DNA from: JAVBJV01 sp031555315 | GTDB taxonomy: Bacteria; Pseudomonadota; Alphaproteobacteria; Acetobacterales; Acetobacteraceae | Length of the DNA stretch: 64,000 nt | Assembly (NCBI GenBank): GCA_031555315.1 | Contig: JAVBUO010000024.1 | Coordinates: 1 to 64,000, forward strand | Direction of reading: 5' to 3' | In this document: piece after piece, positions 17,316 through 26,133 of the stretch | Layout of the letters: every line of letters begins with the position of its first letter | Numbering within the stretch: the stretch's first letter is position 1 | Translations under genes and position numbers: made by a program | Notes under the pieces: generated by a model | What the model was told of the DNA's origin: nothing | Databases searched by the model: none | Seen by the model: only the letters and a program-made list of their open reading frames with translations

Positions 17316-17325
17316 GTGGTATACT
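17316..17325 (+). promoter_or_regulatory. Extended -10 promoter element upstream of polA
   Basis: TGGTATACT ends at 17,325, giving an extended -10 (TG then one base then TATACT at 17,320-17,325) 26 bases before the polA start. The -35 region is poor, as is common with extended -10 promoters. Confidence 0.45.
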
Positions 17326-17351
17326 ATGGAAAACAGTTGAGGAGGAGCGCT

Positions 17352-19919
17352 ATGCGTTTTTTGGTTGTGGACGGAAACAGCATTTTGAACCGGGCGTTTT
17401 ACGGCATCAAAATTCTGACGACAAAGGACGGCAGATTCACCAACGGCATCTACGGCTTTCTGAACATGCTGCTGAAAATAGAGGAAGAATATGCGCCGCA
17501 GGCAGTCGCCGTGGCGTTTGATTTACCGGCTCCAACCTTTCGCCATCAACTGTATGCGGACTATAAGGCGGGCAGAAAGGGCATGCCGGAGGAGTTGGCG
17601 CAGCAACTGCCTGTACTAAAGGAGCTACTCGACCTTTTGGGCTACTCCATTGTTGTGCGTGAGGGCTACGAGGCGGACGATATCCTGGGCACCCTGGCCA
17701 AGCAAAGCCCCAAGGGGACGCAGGTCTACCTTGCCACGGGAGACCGCGACTCGTTTCAGTTGGTGGATGAACAAATCTCTGTGCTCTACACCGCCACAAA
17801 AATGGGCAGGCCACAGACGGTTTGTTACGACCCGGAGCGTATTCTCGCGGAATACCGCGTTACTCCGCCGCAGCTGCTCGATATCAAGGCGCTCATGGGT
17901 GACAGCTCGGATAACATCCCCGGGGTAGCGGGCATTGGGCAAAAAACGGCCGGGGATTTAATCAGCCGTTTCGGCTCTGTGGATGCGCTGTATGAGCAGC
18001 TGGATGCGCTGGATATCAAACCCGGCGTAAAAGAGAAACTGCGCGCCGGGCGTGAGAGTTGCCTGCTCAGCCGAGAGCTTGGTAAGATTGACTGCGCAGC
18101 ACCCATAGAAACAGACCCGGAGCAATACAGCAAGCAACCCGCCAAGGGCAGGGCTGCGGCTGCGCTGTTGGCGGATTTGGAGATGTTCCAAATGATAGGC
18201 CGCTTAAAATTGGACGAAACCGCACCGCAGGAGACAGTGCGGGAGCAGCCGGAGCTGATTGTGCGGGAGGAAACACAGGCCGCGTCCTTGCTGGCACGCC
18301 TACGCAGCGACAAGGTTTCCTACTTTACACGCACCTCGGATGGAACGTATTTCGTCGCCCTAGACGGCGCAGTTGTAGCTCTTTCAGCGAATACAACGGA
18401 TTTCCCCCTGTTTGAACGTGAATTTTTTGAAGATGAGAATATTGCAAAATACGCATGTGAAAGCAAAGGCCTTTACAGCTATGCCTTGCAACAGGGGCTG
18501 CGCCTGAGCGCCATTGCGGGCGACGCAGGCATTATGGGCTATCTGTTGAACCCGAATGCAAGTGAATATTCCGTGCAGCGCCTGGCGCAGGAGTATGGCG
18601 TACCCGTTCCACAAGGGATAGCGGCACAGGAGGCGCAGCAGGCGGCGATTTTGCCCGCGCTGTTCGCCGTGTTGCGGGAAGAGATAGAGAAAAACGGGCA
18701 AACGCCGCTGCTTGCAGATATTGAAATGCCGCTGATACCCGTTCTCGCGCAGATGGAGCACGAGGGCTTTGCCGTGGATAAACCGGGCATAGCCGCCTTC
18801 GGCTCAGCACTGGAGGGCGAAATCGACTGGGCGGAACAGGAGGTCTACAATCAAGTGGGCTATCGGTTCAACCTAAATTCCCCCAAGCAATTGGGCGAAG
18901 CCCTGTTTGAAAAGTTGGGCATCCCCGCCAAGAAAAAAACAAAAACGGGCTTTTCCACCAATGCTGAGGCCTTGGAGGGTCTGCAGTACGCCTATCCTGT
19001 GGTGGCCGATGTGCTGCAATACCGCACCCTGACCAAGCTGAAATCTACCTACTGTGACGGTTTGGTTAAGGTTATCGGGCCGGATGGGCGCATTCGCTCC
19101 ACCCTGAACCAGACGGAAACGCGCACCGGACGCATCTCCTCCACGGAGCCGAACCTGCAGAATATCCCCGTGCGCAGTGACTTGGGCCGGGAGCTGCGCC
19201 GCTTTTTCCGCGCGAAAGAAGGCTGTGTGCTCGTGGATGCAGACTATTCTCAGATTGAGCTGCGCGTGCTCGCGCACATCGCGCAGGACACTGTGATGCT
19301 TGAGGCCTTCAACCAAGGGCAGGATATTCATACCATCACAGCCTCTCAGGTGTTCCGCATCCCGCCGGAAACCGTGACTCCGCTCATGCGCAGCCGCGCC
19401 AAGGCGGTGAATTTTGGGATTGTTTACGGCATCAGCGCGTTCTCCCTTTCGCAGGATATCGGCGTCACCCGCGCTGAGGCTGACCGCTATATCAAAAGCT
19501 ATCTGGAGCATTATGCGGGTGTGCGGGACTATATGGAGCGCGTCACGGCGCAGGCGAAAGAGCACGGCTATGCACAAACCCTGTTCGGCCGCCGCCGCTC
19601 TCTGCCGGAGCTGCATGCCTCTGACTTCAACACCCGCGCGTTCGGCGAGCGCGTAGCGCGGAATATGCCCATCCAAGGCACGGCGGCAGATATCATTAAG
19701 CTTGCCATGATTCGTGTTTCCCGGCGCTTGGAGAAAGAAAATCTGCTGGCAAAGCTGATTCTGCAGGTGCACGATGAGTTGATTGTGGAAGCTCCGCTGG
19801 AGGAGGAACCGGCTGTCGCTAGGATAGTAAAGGAAGAAATGGAAGCGGCGGCACAACTGGATGTTGCCCTTTGCGTGGATGTGCACAGCGGGCAGACCTG
19901 GTATGACGCGAAAGGTTGA
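17352..19919 (+). CDS. polA: DNA polymerase I
   Basis: The product has 855 residues from the ATG at 17,352, which follows GAGGAG; the frame stays open upstream but is not family-like. Order of domains: 5'-3' exonuclease (MRFLVVDGNSILNRAFYGI, EADDILGTLA, GDSSDNIPGVAGIG), a degenerate 3'-5' exonuclease domain (about 330-480) without the DxE or DD metal residues, and the family A polymerase. Motif A is DADYSQIELRVLAHI, motif B RSRAKAVNFGIVYGIS and motif C VHDELIVEA. It fills gaps during repair and Okazaki fragment maturation. Loss of proofreading is normal for Firmicute PolA. A phosphatase gene starts 7 bases downstream. Confidence 0.96.
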   Translation: MRFLVVDGNSILNRAFYGIKILTTKDGRFTNGIYGFLNMLLKIEEEYAPQAVAVAFDLPAPTFRHQLYADYKAGRKGMPEELAQQLPVLKELLDLLGYSIVVREGYEADDILGTLAKQSPKGTQVYLATGDRDSFQLVDEQISVLYTATKMGRPQTVCYDPERILAEYRVTPPQLLDIKALMGDSSDNIPGVAGIGQKTAGDLISRFGSVDALYEQLDALDIKPGVKEKLRAGRESCLLSRELGKIDCAAPIETDPEQYSKQPAKGRAAAALLADLEMFQMIGRLKLDETAPQETVREQPELIVREETQAASLLARLRSDKVSYFTRTSDGTYFVALDGAVVALSANTTDFPLFEREFFEDENIAKYACESKGLYSYALQQGLRLSAIAGDAGIMGYLLNPNASEYSVQRLAQEYGVPVPQGIAAQEAQQAAILPALFAVLREEIEKNGQTPLLADIEMPLIPVLAQMEHEGFAVDKPGIAAFGSALEGEIDWAEQEVYNQVGYRFNLNSPKQLGEALFEKLGIPAKKKTKTGFSTNAEALEGLQYAYPVVADVLQYRTLTKLKSTYCDGLVKVIGPDGRIRSTLNQTETRTGRISSTEPNLQNIPVRSDLGRELRRFFRAKEGCVLVDADYSQIELRVLAHIAQDTVMLEAFNQGQDIHTITASQVFRIPPETVTPLMRSRAKAVNFGIVYGISAFSLSQDIGVTRAEADRYIKSYLEHYAGVRDYMERVTAQAKEHGYAQTLFGRRRSLPELHASDFNTRAFGERVARNMPIQGTAADIIKLAMIRVSRRLEKENLLAKLILQVHDELIVEAPLEEEPAVARIVKEEMEAAAQLDVALCVDVHSGQTWYDAKG

Positions 19920-19926
19920 TAGAAGT

Positions 19927-20361
19927 ATGCGCATTGCCTTTATTTGCACCGGGAACACCTGCCGCAGCCCTATGGCGCAGGGGCTGTTCCGCGTCCTGCT
20001 CGCGCAAAGGGGCAGGGCAGATATCAGTTGTTTCAGCTGCGGAACGGACGCTTTTGCGGGCGACGGCGCGGCGGAATACGCCATAGAAGCTGTAAAGGAA
20101 TACGGTGCCGATATCAGCGGGCATCGCTCCGCGCGCGCCAGCCAATACGCGCTACAGGAGGCGGATTTGCTTGTGGGGATGACACAGAGCCACGCCGCAT
20201 ATCTTCGCAGACTGATGCCGGAAAAAGCGGTTCAGCTGCTGCATGGCGGCATTGCCGACCCTTACGGCGGAGACCTGGATACATATCGCGCCTGCGCAGC
20301 AGAGATTTGGGCGGGCTTAGAAGAACTTTTTACCAAACTAAACGGGGAGGAAGCAATATGA
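19927..20361 (+). CDS. ywlE: Low-molecular-weight phosphatase, YwlE-like (probable protein-arginine phosphatase)
   Basis: The 144-residue product begins MRIAFICTGNTCRSPMAQG. The CX5R loop has nucleophile Cys7 and Arg13; the general acid Asp is in ADPYGG. The residue five places into the loop is Thr11. In YwlE this Thr gives selectivity for phosphoarginine, whereas tyrosine phosphatases have Ile or a similar residue there. The McsB kinase partner is not in the window. The ATG at 19,927 lies 7 bases after polA, and its stop overlaps the start of the next gene by four bases. The assignment as arginine phosphatase rests on this one position and is an inference. Confidence 0.82.
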   Translation: MRIAFICTGNTCRSPMAQGLFRVLLAQRGRADISCFSCGTDAFAGDGAAEYAIEAVKEYGADISGHRSARASQYALQEADLLVGMTQSHAAYLRRLMPEKAVQLLHGGIADPYGGDLDTYRACAAEIWAGLEELFTKLNGEEAI

Positions 20362-21416
20362 CCAGCCGCGAGCGGTTTCGCAGAATGTATGAACATAGAG
20401 AGGCTGACCGGGTACCCATAATCGATATCCCCTGGGCGGGGACAATTGCCCGCTGGAAGCGGGAGGGCATGCCGGCGGATGCACAGTGGCCGGAGTTTTT
20501 CGGGACGGACTTGACGGCCAGCGTCAATGTGGATATCACGCCGCAGTATGAGCAGCAAATTCTCGAGGAAACCGAGCGCTATGTCATTAAAACCACCTCC
20601 TGGGGCGTAACGCTCAAGCAGCTCAAGCAGGAGGATTCCACACCGGAGTTTTTGGACTATAAGGTGAAAACACCGGCGGCGTGGGAGGAGGCAAAGGCGC
20701 GTATGGCGCCCTCGCGCGAGCGTATCAACTGGAAAAATCTGGAGCAAAATTATGAACGCTGGCTTGCCGAAGGCCGCTGGATTCAAGGCGGGTTCTGGTT
20801 TGGTTTTGATGTTACACATTCCTGGATGTCCGGCACGGAAACGGTTTTGGTTGCTATGCTGGAGCAGCCGGATTGGGTCAAGGATATGTTTGAAACCTAT
20901 CTGGATTGCTGCATCGCCCATTTTGATATGATTTGGGATGCGGGCTACCGCGTGGATACCATCTGTTGGCCGGACGACATGGGTTATAAGGGCAGCGCGT
21001 TTTTCTCCAACGAAATTTACCGTGAGCTGCTGCAGCCGGTGCAAAAACGCGCCGTGGATTGGGCGCACAGTAAGGGCATCTACACCCACCTGCATTCCTG
21101 CGGCAATATCATGAAGCTGCTGCCGGATATTCTGGAAACGGGCGTTGACGCGCTGAACCCGATAGAAATTAAGGCGGGCATGGATGTTTTGGGCATCAAA
21201 AGGAGCTATGGTGACCGTCTGGTGCTCCACGGCGGCTTAAACGCCGTACTGTGGGATAACAAAGAAGCCATCTTGGAGGAGATTCGCCGTCTGGTTCCGC
21301 TTCTCAAGGAGAACGGCGGGTACATCTTTTCCTCCGACCACTCCATCCCCAATTCTGTCAGCTTGGAAACCTTCCGCAGTATTGTGGAAGAGGTCAAGCG
21401 CTGCGGTGCATATTGA
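20358..21416 (+). CDS. URO-D superfamily protein (fourth in window)
   Basis: The product has 352 residues from the ATG at 20,358, which follows GGGGAGG and overlaps the upstream stop codon (ATGA). It opens MTSRERFRRMYEHREADRVPIIDIP, typical of MtaA/URO-D-like proteins. It carries THLHSCGNIMKLLPDILETG (H-x-C), LVLHGGLNAVLWD and a final IFSSDHSIPNSVSLETF loop that lacks the third Cys of corrinoid methyltransferases. The substrate is unknown. It is embedded between housekeeping genes, a phosphatase and rimI, and has no glycan genes next to it, unlike the copies near 1-7 kb. Confidence 0.83.
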   Translation: MTSRERFRRMYEHREADRVPIIDIPWAGTIARWKREGMPADAQWPEFFGTDLTASVNVDITPQYEQQILEETERYVIKTTSWGVTLKQLKQEDSTPEFLDYKVKTPAAWEEAKARMAPSRERINWKNLEQNYERWLAEGRWIQGGFWFGFDVTHSWMSGTETVLVAMLEQPDWVKDMFETYLDCCIAHFDMIWDAGYRVDTICWPDDMGYKGSAFFSNEIYRELLQPVQKRAVDWAHSKGIYTHLHSCGNIMKLLPDILETGVDALNPIEIKAGMDVLGIKRSYGDRLVLHGGLNAVLWDNKEAILEEIRRLVPLLKENGGYIFSSDHSIPNSVSLETFRSIVEEVKRCGAY

Positions 21417-21417
21417 A

Positions 21418-21861
21418 ATGGAACAGGCTTATCTGATTACGGCGCGGGAGCAGGACATTCCCGCCATTGCAGCGCTGGAGCAGGAGGCATTTTCCTGCCC
21501 CTGGACACCTGGCATGATTTTGGGCGAGCTGCGCAATCCAAATGCACAGCTGCTCCTCCTGGTTCTGGGGGAACAATTGCTGGGTTATGTGGGCATGCAG
21601 CTGATTCTGGACGAGTGCTACATCACCAACCTCGCCGTAAAAAAAGAGTGGCAAGGCAGGGGGCTTGGCAGTTCCCTGCTGCAGGCGGCGGAACGGGGCG
21701 CGCTGGAAAAGGGCTGCTTTCTGATTACATTAGAAGTGCGGGAGAGCAATGAACCCGCGCTCAAACTCTACCGCAAGCATGGCTTTGAAACGGCGGGCAG
21801 GCGGAAGAACTATTATGAGAAGCCGGTTGAAGATGCATTAATTATGACAAAATCAGTATGA
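21418..21861 (+). CDS. rimI: Ribosomal-protein-alanine N-acetyltransferase RimI (GNAT family)
   Basis: The product has 147 residues from the ATG at 21,418, two bases after the URO-D stop codon. An in-frame GTG at 21,406 is an alternative because the ribosome site is weak. GNAT motif A is visible in YITNLAVKKEWQGRGLGSSLLQ, followed by LEVRESNEPALKLYRKHGFE, the RimI hallmark, and a final RKNYYEKPVEDALIM. RimI acetylates the N-terminus of ribosomal protein S18 in well-studied bacteria. A strong terminator follows. Confidence 0.9.
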   Translation: MEQAYLITAREQDIPAIAALEQEAFSCPWTPGMILGELRNPNAQLLLLVLGEQLLGYVGMQLILDECYITNLAVKKEWQGRGLGSSLLQAAERGALEKGCFLITLEVRESNEPALKLYRKHGFETAGRRKNYYEKPVEDALIMTKSV

Positions 21862-21882
21862 TGACTGTTGTTCGTGGTTTTA

Positions 21883-21911
21883 AAAAAAGCTGCCATAACG
21901 GCAGCTTTTTT
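21883..21911 (+). terminator. Intrinsic terminator after rimI
   Basis: A 12-base inverted repeat, AAAAAAGCTGCC / GGCAGCTTTTTT, with a 5-base loop and flanking A and T runs. It can work in both directions, serving rimI and the convergent RraA remnant. Confidence 0.9.
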
Positions 21912-21950
21912 GCAGATTTTTTATCTACGCTTTCTTTGGATATGATGGTA

Positions 21951-22345
21951 TTACTTCCCAAACTTCTCCGCAATTGCCCCATCAAACTTTTCTCGCTCGC
22001 GCTGATAGCCCCCTATAAACTCTTGCTTGCTCAGCCCCGCCGCGCCGCGCATGAACTGGAGCATGTGGTTGCATTCGTTGGCGTCCATGAAGCAGGCGGC
22101 GTCATAGATGCTGTCGTAATCCTCTTCGTCAATGAGCAAAAAGCCGTGCTTATCTGCGTGAATGAGCTGGCCGGGCTTGACTGTGCAGCCGAACACCTCC
22201 ACCTCGCAATCCCAGCGCACGGGAGTGGAGTAGGCGTGGCCGACACACATGCGTTTTGCAATGGCCTTAAAGCCTGCATTGTGCATCTCGTCCAAATCAC
22301 GCACCGCGCCATCCGTAATGGTGCCCACGCAGCCCAGGCACGTAT
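21951..22345 (-). pseudogene. RraA-family protein, 5'-truncated remnant
   Basis: The open frame encodes only the C-terminal part of an RraA-like (HMG/CHA aldolase-type) protein. The order is GTITDGAVRDLDEM, then GFKAIAKRM, CVGHAYSTPV, VFGCTVKPGQLIHADKHGFLLI. Members are normally about 200-230 residues; here about 130 remain. The frame is still family-like upstream of the GTG at 22,328 (HTCLGCVGTITDG) as far as about 22,345, where a palindromic element starts abruptly. The missing N-terminal half, which includes part of the active site, is not found beyond the element. It is probably inactive. A restart at GTG 22,328 could make a short product, but nothing supports it. Confidence 0.75.
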
Positions 22346-22504
22346 GGGCTGCTCTAAAAACTCGGAACGCGACGAATCAGCGAATCTTTTTCCACCTATC
22401 TTCGTCTAAAATGCTCGAAATCCGAAAGGATTTCTGCGCTTTTATCCTCGATACGCGAAAAAATCTCTCGCTGCTTCATCCGCGCCGAGTTATTAGAGAT
22501 GCCC
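22346..22504. repeat. Palindromic element (MITE-like), 159 bases
   Basis: GGGCTGCTCTAAAAACTCGG (22,346-22,365) matches the complement of 22,485-22,504 with three mismatches. The two arms remain alignable inward over most of their length. The centre is a perfect hairpin, GAAATCC-GAAA-GGATTTC, at 22,417-22,434. It has no coding capacity. Its left end coincides with the break in the RraA-family frame, suggesting insertion-associated truncation. Bases 22,505-22,641 beyond it hold no gene I can support. Confidence 0.62.
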
Positions 22505-22641
22505 ATAAAAGTCGTAATGATAATGATACCATACGTTACGCAGGATTGCAATGCACTACGGTGACGAAAAAAAGGAAAATGCGGCTGAATTTTTCTGTGG
22601 CTGCAGCCCCATACGAAGCTGCCGATGGAGCAATAAGGCTA

Positions 22642-22670
22642 TTGAAAAGAACAAGCATATGGTGTATCAT
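22642..22670 (+). promoter_or_regulatory. Sigma-A-type promoter of the ABC exporter operon
   Basis: TTGAAA at 22,642-22,647, a 17-base spacer, and TATCAT at 22,665-22,670. Transcription would start near 22,677, about 187 bases before the first start codon. Confidence 0.55.
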
Positions 22671-22676
22671 AGAAAT

Positions 22677-22863
22677 ATCAACAGGAAAGGCGGTTCCATA
22701 ACGTGTTTCATCCCTTCCGTTGCGGCACCAACAGAATACGCTCCAGATAGGCGGGTAGTTCCGTCCTGTCCTGCCCTCGCAGGGCTTTTCTCGGTGTATC
22801 TTGTTGCGCGGCAACCGTTTCGTGTGAAGCGGTTTGCTTTGTTGTAGAAAGGAAGGCTTTTTT
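22677..22863 (+). promoter_or_regulatory. Long 5' leader of the ABC exporter with two hairpins
   Basis: No gene is supported here. The predicted leader holds a short GCCCT-CGC-AGGGC stem followed by TTTTC (22,773-22,790), which looks like a small terminator. A second 9-base stem (AACCGTTTC paired with GAAGCGGTT, one G-U) lies at 22,813-22,834. The ribosome site GAAAGGAAGG follows at about 22,847. The layout would suit attenuation control; this is inference. Confidence 0.35.
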
Positions 22864-24477
22864 ATGCCCAAAAATAAGGGGAAACTATATGCAGACGCAG
22901 TAAAGTATCTGATCGGATTAATTCAGCCTCACAAAAAATGGTATTTTATCGCATCCGGTCTCGCCGTATTATCCGCCGCCGTAGGATTGCTGAACACCAG
23001 AACGACGCAGCGGCTGATTGATAGCGCGGCGATGGGTCAAATCGACGCAATTGTTCATCATGCTCTTTTACTTGCGCTCATTATCGTTGTCAATTTCGCA
23101 CTCACCAGAATGAGAGGCATCAGTGTTGCAGTGCTTGCGGCCGGCGCTTCACGCGATATGAAAAGGCGCGTTGCCTGCGCACTTATCTACGCCGATTATA
23201 AAGAGACTATTCGTTTGAACGCAGGGGATACCCTCTCCACCGTCAATTCCGACACAGAAACCGTTTCGGATTTTCTCGGCGGCGATTTAATCGGCCTGTT
23301 TGCGCAGGCGGTTATGTTGCTTGGCGCGGTGATTTATTTGCTGGCCACAAATCCAATTTTATTTTTTATTACCTTCGCGTATACGCCCATCGGCATGTTC
23401 TTTACCTTGACGCTCAACAAAAAAATGCAACAGCTCTATCCCGTAAAGGCAGACCGGGCGGGAGAGGCCTTGTCTGTCATAGAACAGGCGCTTGCGCAAA
23501 TACCTGTTATCAAATCGTTCCTAATGGAAAAAATGGTGCGCCAAAAGGTTGCTGCCGGTTGCAGTGCTGTTCTGGGCACCGAGCTTGAAATTGCCAAGTG
23601 GGATGCGCTCTTACAGCCCGCTTGTCAATCGACCTCCAGTATGCCGCGCATATTATACTTACTGTTTGCGGGCTGGTTGGTCATGCGCGGTGAAATGACG
23701 CTTGGCGCTTACATCGCGGTGTTTGATTTGCTGTTTTTTATTGTAGGCCCGACGGTGTACTTTCCCTTTATGCTGAATGGTCTGAACAAGGCGGTTGCTT
23801 CCATGCATCGGGTCAAGCAGCTGGAGCGCATACCGCAGGCAGAAAGGGCAAAGGAAGCGCCCGCATGGAAAGAGGAACCGGAAATTATAATCCGTAATCT
23901 GTCCTATGGATACGATACTCAAAAAACGGTTCTCTCTTCCCTGTCCTTTTCCCATAGGGGGACGGGTATTGTTGCCGTGAAGGGCGCTTCCGGCAGCGGA
24001 AAAACTACACTTCTGGATTTGATTGCCGGATTGCTGACCCCGGCAGAAGGAAGTATCACTACAAACCGGAATATCGCGGTACTGCCCCAACATGAATTTC
24101 TGTTCTCCGATACGGTTATGAACAATGTCCGGCTTGGCAGCTTACATGCCTCGCAGGAAGATATCCGCGCGGCCATTGCTGACGCAGGCGCAGATGACAT
24201 TGACCCAACTATGCTTGTCGGCGATAGCGGCACGGCGCTCTCCGGCGGCCAAGGCCAGCGCGTGTCTCTTGCCCGGATTATCCTCTCCGATGCGCCAATA
24301 TGGTTGCTGGATGAACCGACCTCGGCGCTCGATGCCGATACCGAACGCGTGATATTGAACACGCTCGAACGTGAAAAAAGCAGGCGGCTCATCATCATTT
24401 CTGCTCACCGCGAATCTTTGCTCCATATGGCTGACACCGTGCTTGATTTGGACGCAGCAGGAGGGGCAGCCCTATGA
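22864..24477 (+). CDS. ABC exporter half-transporter, subunit 1
   Basis: The product has 537 residues from the ATG at 22,864, behind GAAAGGAAGG. About six N-terminal TM segments (type IV ABC exporter fold) are followed by an ATPase domain. Walker A is GASGSGKTTLLDLI, the Q-loop PQHEFLFSDTV, the signature LSGGQGQRVSLARII, Walker B WLLDEPTSALD with catalytic Glu, and the H-loop ISAHRES. It overlaps the next gene by four bases (ATGA), so the two should form a heterodimer. Substrate unknown: lipid, peptide or drug. No bacteriocin precursor or maturation gene is adjacent. Confidence 0.9.
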   Translation: MPKNKGKLYADAVKYLIGLIQPHKKWYFIASGLAVLSAAVGLLNTRTTQRLIDSAAMGQIDAIVHHALLLALIIVVNFALTRMRGISVAVLAAGASRDMKRRVACALIYADYKETIRLNAGDTLSTVNSDTETVSDFLGGDLIGLFAQAVMLLGAVIYLLATNPILFFITFAYTPIGMFFTLTLNKKMQQLYPVKADRAGEALSVIEQALAQIPVIKSFLMEKMVRQKVAAGCSAVLGTELEIAKWDALLQPACQSTSSMPRILYLLFAGWLVMRGEMTLGAYIAVFDLLFFIVGPTVYFPFMLNGLNKAVASMHRVKQLERIPQAERAKEAPAWKEEPEIIIRNLSYGYDTQKTVLSSLSFSHRGTGIVAVKGASGSGKTTLLDLIAGLLTPAEGSITTNRNIAVLPQHEFLFSDTVMNNVRLGSLHASQEDIRAAIADAGADDIDPTMLVGDSGTALSGGQGQRVSLARIILSDAPIWLLDEPTSALDADTERVILNTLEREKSRRLIIISAHRESLLHMADTVLDLDAAGGAAL

Positions 24478-26132
24478 AACAGTGGATAAAGAGCTACCAT
24501 GTACCTGTTATCCTACGGGCATTGAACCTCATGGGCAGGCGCAAACGGTTATTCCTGTGCAGCGTCTTTGTCTTGTGTGCGGTCGAAATTGCAGGCAGCA
24601 TTCTTTATGCCTCGGGCATGAGAGGCGCAATCGGAGCACTGAGCGGGACGGACTGGTGGCTGCTTGCCCACAGTGTGATGCGCATTGTGTTAAGCCACGC
24701 TATCTGGTGGATATGGGCACCCGTATCCAGTTACTGCTGTTCACTCGCTTCCAAAGGAACGGTGCAGGGGCTGAAAACAGGCCTGTTTGAACATATTATA
24801 AAAATGCCAATGTCTGACTTGGACAACCGCTCGAAGGGTGAGCTAATCTCGAATCTGACAAATGATATTGGCAGCCTGTCCCGCCTTTATGATTGGTTTC
24901 TGTTCCAGATATTCCGCACCGCGCTCGCAGGCACGGCCGGAGTTGCACTGATGGCCTGGCTTGACTGGCGTTTTGCGATTGTGGTATTCGCGTTCGGGAG
25001 TATCTCTGTGCTTGTCTCCTCCCGTTTTAATCAAAGGCTGGAGCACTGCGGCGAAACATTGCAAAAAAATCTTGCTGATACGAGTACGGACACGTATGAA
25101 TTGATGAAAGGTGCTAAAACGATTCGATTGCTGAAGCTGCAGGATTACTTTTTCAGCAGAATAGCGGACAGCACATCGCGCGAGGCAGACACCAAAACGG
25201 AAAACGGTAGAATTACCTCTCGCCTAAACGCCACGATAGCGGCAGTAAACGCCTCGTCATACGCCGCCATTTTAATCGCAGGAGCCCTATTCGTACAGTT
25301 CAATCTCTCCGATTGGGGAACCGTCGTTGCCTTGATGGGGCTGAAAATCACAAGTGATATGTTATTTGTGGAGTTTCCGCAGTTTATGACCGGAACGCAG
25401 AGCTGCGTTGCCGGAATCAGACGTCTGTTTGCGCTGCTGGACGCTCCCACTGAGGGCGAAACGCTGCCGCACGTCCAAATTTCTCCGGCGAACCCGCCGC
25501 TTAGATTTGACGCAGTGTCATTTGCATATGCGGATCAGCCTGTTTTAGAGCATTTTAATATGACTGTAAATACAGGCCAAATAACCGCGCTCATCGGCGA
25601 GAGCGGCTCGGGCAAAAGCACCGCAATGAAGTTGGCGCTGGGACTCTATTCTCCGCAGAGTGGGCAGCTCGTGTTTTCCGGCTCGCAGGAGAATACCATA
25701 GAAGCTATCCGAAAAATGACTGCTTATGTCCCACAAGAGCCGCTGCTTTTTCGCGGCAGCATTCTGGAAAATATTCTGTGCGGCAACGCAGCCGCAACAA
25801 GGGACGACGCAGTCCATGCCGCAAAACTGGCCGGGGCAGACGGCTTTATTTCCACGCTTCCATCGGGCTATGACACCATGCTTGTAGACAATGGAAAAAA
25901 CCTCTCAGGAGGCCAACAACAACGCATCTCAATCGCTCGGGCGCTGGTTAAAAATGCACCCATCCTGCTGCTTGATGAAATTACTTCCGCGCTTGATGCA
26001 GAAACAGAAACGCACCTACTGGAAACCATGCAAGATATTGCAAAAACAAGAGCTGTTTTCTTCATCACGCATAAGCGCGAAATTGAGGCTGCGGCCGACA
26101 CTGTGTACCATATAAGTGGACATAGGCTATAA
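24474..26132 (+). CDS. ABC exporter half-transporter, subunit 2
   Basis: The 552-residue partner has the same architecture: TM domain to about residue 310, then an ATPase. Walker A is GESGSGKSTAMKLAL, the Q-loop PQEPLLFRGSI, the signature LSGGQQQRISIARAL, Walker B LLLDEITSALD and the H-loop ITHKRE. Both subunits keep the catalytic Glu and an LSGG signature, so there is no sign of the degenerate site common in heterodimeric exporters. It is translationally coupled to subunit 1. Its stop nearly abuts the convergent nuclease-like gene (1 base between). Confidence 0.9.
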   Translation: MKQWIKSYHVPVILRALNLMGRRKRLFLCSVFVLCAVEIAGSILYASGMRGAIGALSGTDWWLLAHSVMRIVLSHAIWWIWAPVSSYCCSLASKGTVQGLKTGLFEHIIKMPMSDLDNRSKGELISNLTNDIGSLSRLYDWFLFQIFRTALAGTAGVALMAWLDWRFAIVVFAFGSISVLVSSRFNQRLEHCGETLQKNLADTSTDTYELMKGAKTIRLLKLQDYFFSRIADSTSREADTKTENGRITSRLNATIAAVNASSYAAILIAGALFVQFNLSDWGTVVALMGLKITSDMLFVEFPQFMTGTQSCVAGIRRLFALLDAPTEGETLPHVQISPANPPLRFDAVSFAYADQPVLEHFNMTVNTGQITALIGESGSGKSTAMKLALGLYSPQSGQLVFSGSQENTIEAIRKMTAYVPQEPLLFRGSILENILCGNAAATRDDAVHAAKLAGADGFISTLPSGYDTMLVDNGKNLSGGQQQRISIARALVKNAPILLLDEITSALDAETETHLLETMQDIAKTRAVFFITHKREIEAAADTVYHISGHRL

Positions 26133-26133
26133 G

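Noticed and set aside
22551..22847. A 98-codon frame covering the exporter leader, as a possible leader peptide
   Set aside because: Its start lies upstream of the predicted promoter and no ribosome site is visible, so it would not be translated from that transcript.
22536..22871. A 111-codon minus-strand frame opposite the exporter leader
   Set aside because: No ribosome site and no recognisable domain; it overlaps the promoter and start of the exporter gene.
22864..26132. A lantibiotic or bacteriocin export system
   Set aside because: Neither ABC subunit has an N-terminal C39 peptidase and no precursor peptide or modification enzyme is adjacent.
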